This document shows, one piece after another, positions 6,240 through 11,468 of a stretch of DNA of 11,468 nucleotides (the first letter of the stretch is position 1; every line of letters begins with the position of its first letter). The position numbers and the translations under genes are program-made. Under the pieces are notes generated by a model. The model worked only from the letters and a program-made list of their open reading frames with translations, ran no database searches and was not told where the DNA came from. The stretch lies in NCBI GenBank assembly GCA_964602895.1, contig CAZRTG010000110.1, positions 1 through 11,468 on the forward strand. The letters run 5' to 3'. This stretch comes from JAWXBM01 sp964602895. Its GTDB lineage: Bacteria > Pseudomonadota > Gammaproteobacteria > Xanthomonadales > SZUA-36.

Positions 6240-6800
6240 TTATTCCGGTATCACCAACTCCTGGCCAGGAAAGATATGGTCAGGATCTTTCAGCAAGCCT
6301 TTATTGGCTTCGAATATTTTTAAATACTGGTTACCTTCACCGTAAAACTGTCTGGCGATTTTCCACAGTGTATCGCCCGGTTGTACCGTGTACGTACCCG
6401 GAGTTGAGCCGGGAGATGGGTCCACAGTCGGGCTGGTTGTTTTTGCAGCGGGCGGGCGTTCAGAGTCTTTTGCACCGGTTGTGCCGGCAACTGTAGCATC
6501 GGTTGCAGCCGTGTCAGAGACTTCACCGGGTTCGGCTGCAGCGGTCGCCACACTCAGTTCCTGTTTGACCTGCTTGATGCCGGGGAGGGTCAACAGCAGT
6601 TGTTTGATTCGCGCTTTATCGGCTTCCTGTTGTACCTTGCCAGTCACGGTCACCGTTCCGTCTGCTCCGAACGCAAAACTCAGACCGCTGGGGTCAATAC
6701 CTTTTTCTTTCAGCACCTGGCTGGGAGCTTTGGTCGCGCTGGCAATGGAACTGTCCTTCTTGCCGCCCAGTACACTTTTCAGATTGTCGAATAGTCCCAT
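6240..6800 (-). CDS. kbp: BON-LysM protein, Kbp/YgaU-like
   Basis: Predicted 186-residue protein related to E. coli Kbp (YgaU/LysM), a cytoplasmic potassium-binding protein. It starts MGLFDNLKSV like the E. coli protein and has no signal peptide. Residues about 24-84 form a BON domain (GADGTVTVTGKV, then LPGIKQVKQEL). A low-complexity Ala/Thr/Pro linker spans about 85-135. A LysM domain occupies 136-185: YTVQPGDTLWKIARQFYG, then YLKIFEANKGLLKDPDHIFPGQELVIPE. The linker makes it longer than E. coli Kbp (149 residues), so potassium binding is inferred rather than assured. AAGGA, seven bases before the ATG, overlaps the acs stop region. The gene follows acs after 10 bases and is probably co-transcribed with it. 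Confidence 0.9.
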   Translation of the reverse strand: MGLFDNLKSVLGGKKDSSIASATKAPSQVLKEKGIDPSGLSFAFGADGTVTVTGKVQQEADKARIKQLLLTLPGIKQVKQELSVATAAAEPGEVSDTAATDATVAGTTGAKDSERPPAAKTTSPTVDPSPGSTPGTYTVQPGDTLWKIARQFYGEGNQYLKIFEANKGLLKDPDHIFPGQELVIPE

Positions 6801-6810
6801 GTTTTTTTCC

Positions 6811-8754
6811 TTAGCGATGCAATCGATTGTCGATCAACTGTCGAACCACATTCGGCTCGGCAAGAGTAGAAGTATCGCCCAGATTGGCAAAATCATTGGC
6901 TGCAATCTTGCGCAAAATACGCCGCATGATTTTTCCGGAACGGGTTTTGGGCAGTACCGGCGCCCATTGCAGCTGGTCTGGCGTTGCAATGGGACCAATT
7001 TTCTTGCGCACCCAGAGCTTTAACTCGGCGACCAGTTCATCCGAGGTTTCCTGTCCCGCCACAGGAGTGACATAGGCGTATATGCCTTCGCCCTTGATGT
7101 CATGCGGGTAACCGACTACCGCAGTCTCCGCTACAGCCGGATGCGCGTTCAGCGCACTCTCCACTTCGGCGGTACCCAGCCGGTGACCGGACACATTCAA
7201 CACGTCGTCAACCCGACCGGTAATCCAGTAGTAGCCATCCTCGTCGCGCCGTGCGCCGTCGCCGGTAAAGTAGCAACCGGGAACCGTGGAGAAATACGTT
7301 TCAATAAAGCGTTGATGATCACCATAAATGGTTCGCATCTGGCCGGGCCAGCTGGCAGTGAGTACCAACAGACCATCGGTGGCGCCTTCCAACCGCTTGC
7401 CCTGTTCGTTCACCAGGGCCGGCTGTATACCGGGCAGGGGTAATGTGGCAGAACCTGGTTTCAGGTTGGTTGCACCCGGCAACGGGCTGATCAGAATGCC
7501 GCCGGTTTCGGTTTGCCACCAGGTGTCGACGATGGGGCAACGCCCATCGCCCACCACGTGGTAATACCACTCCCATGCTGCCGGGTTGATGGGTTCACCT
7601 ACCGAACCCAACAGGCGCAGGGATTTTCTTGAGGTTCGTTTTACCGGCTCATCGCCTTCCCGCAACAGGGCACGAATGGCCGTTGGGGCGGTGTAGCAGA
7701 TATTGACCTGGTGCTTGTCCACTACTTCCCAGAAGCGACTGCTGGTGGGGTAGTTGGGTACCCCTTCAAACATCAGCGTGATCGCGCCATTGGCCAAAGG
7801 CCCGTAAACGATATAGCTGTGGCCGGTGACCCAGCCCACATCGGCGGTACACCAATAGACGTCACCCGGGTGATAATCAAAAACGATTTCGTGGGTATAA
7901 GCGGAGAATAACAAATAGCCGCCGGTCGTGTGTAACACGCCTTTGGGTTTGCCGGTACTGCCCGAGGTATAGAGTATGAACAGCGGGTCTTCAGCATTCA
8001 TTTCAGCAACCGGGCAATCATCACTGGTTTCAGGCTCCAGTTCGTGCAGCCACTGGTCGCGACCGGGCTGCCAGTTGATGTCATTCCCCGTGTTGCGCAC
8101 CACCAGCACGGTCTCAACCAATTCAGCAACTGCCGGGCGGGAGCAGGCTTCGTCAACATTGGCTTTCAAGGCTATCGTTTTGCCACCGCGCCTGCCTTCA
8201 TCGGCAGTGATGACGAACCTGGACTGGCAATCCACAATACGTCCAGCCACGGCTTCGGGTGAAAAGCCACCGAACACCACCGAATGCACTGCACCGATGC
8301 GCGCACAGGCCAGCATTGCCATGGCGGTTTCGGGAATCATCGGCATATAGATGGTGACACGGTCACCACGTTTCACTCCCAATTGCAGCAGGACATTGGC
8401 TAGACGGCAAACCCGCTGGTGCAATTGCCGGTAGCTGAGTTTCAGGTCGTGGCCGGGATTGTCACCTTCCCAGATAATCGCCGTCTGGTCGCCACGGGTT
8501 TCCAGATGCCGGTCCAGGCAGTTGTAACAGGCATTGAGAATGCCGTCTTCGAACCAGCGGATGTGCACATCTTCCTTGTCAAAGGATACGTCGCTGATTT
8601 TTTGCGGAAACTGTATCCAGTCCAGTCGTTTGGCCTGCTGTTGCCAGAAGGCATCTGTGTCATCAATCGACTGCCGGTACAGCTGTTGATAGTCGGCGGC
8701 TGTGATCAGGGCGCGTGCGGCAAAGTCGGGCTTTATTGGATACATGGTGTTCAT
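6811..8754 (-). CDS. acs: Acetyl-CoA synthetase (AMP-forming)
   Basis: Full-length 647-residue acetate:CoA ligase, which activates acetate to acetyl-CoA through acetyl-AMP and feeds the TCA and glyoxylate cycles. Seen in sequence: the phosphate-binding loop YTSGSTGKPKG (262-272), DTWWQTETGG (410-419), the hinge region YFTGDGARRDEDGYYWITGRVDD (split across 495-517) and LPKTRSGKIMRR (601-612). The residues forming the acetyl pocket in Salmonella Acs (Val310, Thr311, Val386, Trp414) are present at 309, 310, 385 and 413, a constant offset of one. The same offset places the regulatory Lys609, reversibly acetylated in Salmonella, at Lys608. Acetate specificity is therefore well supported. The start at 8754 has a poor Shine-Dalgarno sequence; a second Met three codons in (8745) is possible. 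A promoter lies at 8784-8811. Confidence 0.97.
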   Translation of the reverse strand: MNTMYPIKPDFAARALITAADYQQLYRQSIDDTDAFWQQQAKRLDWIQFPQKISDVSFDKEDVHIRWFEDGILNACYNCLDRHLETRGDQTAIIWEGDNPGHDLKLSYRQLHQRVCRLANVLLQLGVKRGDRVTIYMPMIPETAMAMLACARIGAVHSVVFGGFSPEAVAGRIVDCQSRFVITADEGRRGGKTIALKANVDEACSRPAVAELVETVLVVRNTGNDINWQPGRDQWLHELEPETSDDCPVAEMNAEDPLFILYTSGSTGKPKGVLHTTGGYLLFSAYTHEIVFDYHPGDVYWCTADVGWVTGHSYIVYGPLANGAITLMFEGVPNYPTSSRFWEVVDKHQVNICYTAPTAIRALLREGDEPVKRTSRKSLRLLGSVGEPINPAAWEWYYHVVGDGRCPIVDTWWQTETGGILISPLPGATNLKPGSATLPLPGIQPALVNEQGKRLEGATDGLLVLTASWPGQMRTIYGDHQRFIETYFSTVPGCYFTGDGARRDEDGYYWITGRVDDVLNVSGHRLGTAEVESALNAHPAVAETAVVGYPHDIKGEGIYAYVTPVAGQETSDELVAELKLWVRKKIGPIATPDQLQWAPVLPKTRSGKIMRRILRKIAANDFANLGDTSTLAEPNVVRQLIDNRLHR

Positions 8755-8783
8755 GACATAGATTCAACCTGGGTGTATAGGGC

Positions 8784-8811
8784 ATTGTAACGACTCAACT
8801 GCCGCTGGCAA
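8784..8811 (-). promoter_or_regulatory. Predicted sigma70 promoter of acs-kbp
   Basis: On the minus strand, TTGCCA (8806-8811, five of six) and TACAAT (8784-8789, five of six) are separated by 16 bases. Transcription would start near 8777 and leave a leader of about 23 bases before the acs ATG. No activator (CRP-type) site was recognised with confidence nearby. Confidence 0.5.
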
Positions 8812-8850
8812 GCCAAAATGATTGTGCGGCCAGTGACCCTGTAGAGTCTA

Positions 8851-8856
8851 TATAAT
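8851..8856 (+). promoter_or_regulatory. Candidate -10 element for the patatin gene
   Basis: A perfect TATAAT lies 31 bases before the patatin ATG, at a sensible distance for a short leader. No matching -35 hexamer occurs at 16-18 bases and there is no extended -10 TG, so the promoter may need an activator or may be fortuitous. Confidence 0.35.
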
Positions 8857-8887
8857 CGCGACAAACAGGATTTTTCTGGAGACGATC

Positions 8888-11101
8888 ATGCAAAGTTGGG
8901 TTCTGAAACTGAGTGCACTCGTCTGTTTGTTTGCCGGCGGTTTGGCAGCAGCCGATCAGGTCGATACAGAAAGGGTAAAAGTGGGTTTGGTGCTCAGTGG
9001 CGGCGGTGCCAGAGGCATTGCACATATCGGTGTTCTCAAGGCGCTGGAGGAAATGCAGGTTCCTGTCGATTGCATCGCCGGTACCAGCATGGGTGCGGTG
9101 GTGGGTGGTTTGTATGCGTCCGGCTACAGCCCGGCAGATATTGAAGCCCTGGTACGTGATACCAACTGGAGTGAGGCCTTTACCGACCGGCCCTCACGCC
9201 GATACCAGACCATGCGGCAAAAACAACTGGATTCGGGCTTCCTGATACCACACCGGGTGGGTATGAACGGTGGCGAGATCCAGTTACCGCTGGGAGCCAT
9301 TGAAGGTCAGCACCTGGATCAGATTCTGCATCGGGCCATGTTGGCTGCAAAAGACATTTCCAACTTCAACAAACTGCCCATACCATTCAGAGCAGTGGCC
9401 ACAGACCTGGTGACTGGTCAGGAGGTGGTATTGGCCAAGGGTTCATTGCCCGATGCCTTGAGAGCCAGTATGTCGGTACCGGGTGTTTTCGCCCCGGTGG
9501 AAATCGACGGACGCTTGCTGGTTGATGGCGGTATGGCCAATAACCTGCCCATCAGTGTGGCCAGGGAATTGTGTGCTGATGTGGTCATTGCGGTGGATAT
9601 TTCTTCGCCTTTGTTGAGCAAGGAGAGTCTGACCTCCGTGGTATCGGTTACGGAGCAGATGACCAACTTCCTGACGCGGAAAAATGTGGAACAGCAGCTG
9701 GCTACGCTCGGCCCTCACGATGTGCTGGTGGTGCCACAGCTCGAAGGTTTCAGCTCAACCAATTTTGACAATGCACTGTCCATTGTCCAGAACGGTTATG
9801 ACGCGGTGCAGCTGAACAAACCATTGATCGCTGCCCTGTCTGAAAGCGGGTACGACCGCTACGCGACACTGGGTGATATCCGGCAACGCGAGGAGGCACC
9901 TTTCGTCATCGAATTTATCGATATCCATAACAACTCGATAATCAACGATGAGATTCTGCGTTCACGGATTGATCTGGAAATTGGTGAGCCGCTGGATCTT
10001 GACAGGCTGGAGCGCAGCCTGGATGACATTTACGGCATCGATATATTCCAGTCGGTCACTTATAGCCTGATCAGTGAGGATGACGGACGCACGGGTGTTG
10101 TAATCAATGCCCGCGCCCGTGGTTGGGGCCCCAATTACTTACAGTTTGGTTTGCGGTTTTCGGATGATTTTTCCGGCAACAGTGATTACACACTGGGTGC
10201 CGCCTACACCCGCAATGCGCTCAACTCATTGGGTGGGGAACTGCGCGTTGATTTCACCATAGGCCAGGAGGATCTGTTTGAATTGGATTTCTACCAGCCC
10301 ATTGATAAAGCCGCTCGCTGGTTTATTGAGCCGCGGATCTATTATTCGCGCAACATCCTCAATGCCTTTATGGATGAGCAGTTGCGTGACCAGGTGGAAT
10401 TGCAGGGGCCCGGGGCGGTGTTTGCCATTGGGCGCAATCTGAGTTCTACCGATGTTTTGTTCACCGAATACCGGTTTGGGCGTGGCGACATTGATGTGAT
10501 ACTCGGTGGTGACGACTTACCCGTCAACGATATTGAAATTGGTGAATTGAATTTTGTTTATCACCACGACAGTCTGGACAATTTGTGGTTTCCCAATCAG
10601 GGCTACAGTTCCAGCCTGGGCTATCGCCTGTCACGCAAGTCCCTGGGCTCGTCGGAAAATTATGAGCAAGCCTTCAGTGATTTTTCCGGCGCCTGGTCTT
10701 TTGGCAAAAATTCTGTGCAGTTCAAGCTGGAGGGCGGTTACAGCTTTGATGACGAGACCCCATTGGAGCGCTGGTGGGAGTTGGGTGGCTTTGGCCGGCT
10801 CTCCGGCTTGATTCCACAACAGCTGGCAGGACCGAATTATGGCCTGGCATCACTGGCTTATTACCGTCGCCTCAATGAGGTCCGGCTGGCGCCGGTATAT
10901 GCGGGTATTACGCTTGAAACGGGCAATGTCTGGGAAAACAATTCCAGCATCGGTTTTGATAACCTGTTGTATTCAGGCAGCGTGTTCCTGGGCATTGATA
11001 CGCCTATCGGTCCGTTTTTCCTGGCGTGGGGTCAGGCGGATACGGGCGACAGCACGTTCTATCTCTACCTGGGAAATCCATATTCATCACGAAATTATTG
11101 A
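8888..11101 (+). CDS. Patatin-like phospholipase with POTRA and outer-membrane beta-barrel (type Vd, PlpD-like)
   Basis: Predicted 737-residue exported protein with the layout of Pseudomonas PlpD. Residues 1-22 form a signal peptide (LAAA before DQ). Residues about 30-320 form a patatin lipase domain: oxyanion motif SGGGARG (37-43), nucleophile elbow GTSMG with Ser67, and catalytic DGG with Asp213 (VDGGMANNLP). A POTRA-like domain spans about 338-415. From about 420 to the C-terminus there are alternating aromatic and polar strands typical of a 16-strand barrel, ending in YLYLGNPYSSRNY. Type Vd proteins carry a phospholipase A-type domain across the outer membrane on their own barrel. Whether the domain is released here cannot be told. 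The ATG follows GGAGA (8878-8882) at five bases. The gene diverges from acs and lies 95 bases before dodecin. Confidence 0.93.
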   Translation: MQSWVLKLSALVCLFAGGLAAADQVDTERVKVGLVLSGGGARGIAHIGVLKALEEMQVPVDCIAGTSMGAVVGGLYASGYSPADIEALVRDTNWSEAFTDRPSRRYQTMRQKQLDSGFLIPHRVGMNGGEIQLPLGAIEGQHLDQILHRAMLAAKDISNFNKLPIPFRAVATDLVTGQEVVLAKGSLPDALRASMSVPGVFAPVEIDGRLLVDGGMANNLPISVARELCADVVIAVDISSPLLSKESLTSVVSVTEQMTNFLTRKNVEQQLATLGPHDVLVVPQLEGFSSTNFDNALSIVQNGYDAVQLNKPLIAALSESGYDRYATLGDIRQREEAPFVIEFIDIHNNSIINDEILRSRIDLEIGEPLDLDRLERSLDDIYGIDIFQSVTYSLISEDDGRTGVVINARARGWGPNYLQFGLRFSDDFSGNSDYTLGAAYTRNALNSLGGELRVDFTIGQEDLFELDFYQPIDKAARWFIEPRIYYSRNILNAFMDEQLRDQVELQGPGAVFAIGRNLSSTDVLFTEYRFGRGDIDVILGGDDLPVNDIEIGELNFVYHHDSLDNLWFPNQGYSSSLGYRLSRKSLGSSENYEQAFSDFSGAWSFGKNSVQFKLEGGYSFDDETPLERWWELGGFGRLSGLIPQQLAGPNYGLASLAYYRRLNEVRLAPVYAGITLETGNVWENNSSIGFDNLLYSGSVFLGIDTPIGPFFLAWGQADTGDSTFYLYLGNPYSSRNY

Positions 11102-11121
11102 GCCAGGACCGCTCATTCAAC

Positions 11122-11133
11122 CCGCGATCGCGG
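11122..11133. other. Perfect 12-base palindrome in the patatin-dodecin gap
   Basis: CCGCGATCGCGG is fully self-complementary and lies 20 bases after the patatin stop. It has no spacer to form a normal loop and no following T tract, so it is a poor terminator; it could be a protein-binding site or chance in G/C-rich sequence. Confidence 0.3.
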
Positions 11134-11196
11134 CATTCACCAAGCATTTGCTTTGCTGTTGAGCTATGCTGAGAGCACCCATTGAAGGAGTACGAC

Positions 11197-11403
11197 ATGA
11201 CTGTAGCACGCGTAACTGAAATTATCAGTTCCTCCAAAGAGTCCTTTGAAGACGCTGTAAAGCAGGGTCTGAAACGTGCCAGTAAAACCCTGAAAAACGT
11301 TAAAGGCGCCTGGGTGGAAGGCCAGAAAGTCGTATGCGACTCAGAAGGCCACATCAAAGAATTTCGGGTCATTCTCAAAGTCAGCTTCGTTCTGGACGAC
11401 TAA
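11197..11403 (+). CDS. Dodecin family protein
   Basis: Predicted 68-residue dodecin, a small flavin-binding protein that assembles into hollow dodecamers and is thought to store or buffer flavins in the cytosol. The sequence matches the family along its whole length: MTVARVTEII, SFEDAVKQGLKRASKTL (helix), NVKGAWVEGQKVV with the conserved Trp39 of the flavin pocket, and EFRVILKVSFVLDD as the final strand. The ATG at 11197 was chosen because GAAGGAG (11184-11190) lies six bases upstream. An in-frame TTG at 11182 would place this ribosome-binding sequence inside the coding region and add residues absent from the family. It may have its own promoter in the 95-base gap after the patatin gene, but none was convincing. 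REP-like repeats begin nine bases after the stop. Confidence 0.93.
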   Translation: MTVARVTEIISSSKESFEDAVKQGLKRASKTLKNVKGAWVEGQKVVCDSEGHIKEFRVILKVSFVLDD

Positions 11404-11412
11404 AGCAACCCT

Positions 11413-11468
11413 GTTGTAGGAGGCAGCCATGCTGCCGACCAGGGGTTATTGGTTGTAGGAGGCAGCCA
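11413..11468 (+). repeat. REP-like palindromic repeat, one full and one cut copy
   Basis: The 17-base unit GTTGTAGGAGGCAGCCA occurs at 11413-11429 and again at 11452-11468, a period of 39 bases, with the second copy cut by the window edge. In the first copy GGCAGC (11422-11427) pairs with GCTGCC (11431-11436) around a CAT loop. The GTAGGAG head followed by a G/C-rich hairpin is the general form of REP sequences in gammaproteobacteria. Located just after dodecin, it may protect or terminate that transcript. More copies may continue to the right. Confidence 0.75.

Noticed and set aside
950..6240. Target-site duplication or integron attC sites at the flanking repeats
   Set aside because: Bases just outside the two arms do not form a matching direct repeat, and the GTTRRRY-type core expected of attC sites is absent.
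6388..7023. Open reading frame of 211 codons on the plus strand
   Set aside because: It is antisense to the kbp-like gene and acs, both clearly real by motif content; the translation reflects the reversed low-complexity linker.
8822..8856. Full sigma70 promoter for the patatin gene using TTGTGC as -35
   Set aside because: The spacer to TATAAT would be 23 bases, too long for normal sigma70 recognition; only the -10 element was kept.
11413..11468. CRISPR array
   Set aside because: Only two copies are visible, the unit is 17 bases with a 22-base gap, and the sequence has the form of a REP hairpin; no cas genes are present.

Overview
The window looks like a chromosomal segment from a gammaproteobacterium; the genus cannot be determined from sequence alone. 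The evidence is a YcgL-family gene, a Kbp/YgaU-type BON-LysM protein, a close Acs-type acetyl-CoA synthetase, a PlpD-type (type Vd) patatin autotransporter, a bacterial dodecin, and a REP-like palindromic repeat at the right edge. No tRNA, rRNA, CRISPR array, transposase or integrase gene was seen. No gene-free gap exceeds about 210 bases.

Layout. (1) 1-875: the 3' part of a glycerate dehydrogenase-like D-2-hydroxyacid dehydrogenase (+), converging on and overlapping ycgL (-). (2) 876-1081: an intergenic region with a good sigma70-type promoter for ycgL, one arm of an inverted repeat, and a possible weak promoter for the next operon. (3) 1082-6177: four co-directional genes: an outer-membrane-type lipoprotein, a TIR-TM-TPR protein, a second exported protein, and a SLOG-like protein with four predicted membrane segments. 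(4) 6203-6225: the other arm of the inverted repeat (22 of 23 bases identical), just after the last gene of that block. (5) 6240-8754: acs followed by a kbp-like gene, both on the minus strand, 10 bases apart. (6) 8888-11101: a patatin phospholipase with POTRA and beta-barrel regions (+), divergent from acs. (7) 11197-11403: dodecin, followed by REP-like repeats.

The most interesting part is block 3. TIR domains of this type often make signalling nucleotides from NAD+ or deplete NAD+. SLOG domains are nucleotide-binding folds that act as sensors in Thoeris and related systems. Here the TIR sits on the cytosolic side of one membrane anchor with a long helical repeat region predicted in the periplasm. 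The two exported proteins look like diverged paralogues of each other. A reasonable inference is an envelope-to-cytosol signalling or abortive-defence module: exported proteins and TPR region sense, TIR makes a nucleotide, and the SLOG protein responds through its membrane segments. No step of this is proven by the sequence. The block is bounded by an inverted repeat and sits between ordinary housekeeping genes, which suggests an acquired cassette, although the repeats could also be a dispersed genomic family.
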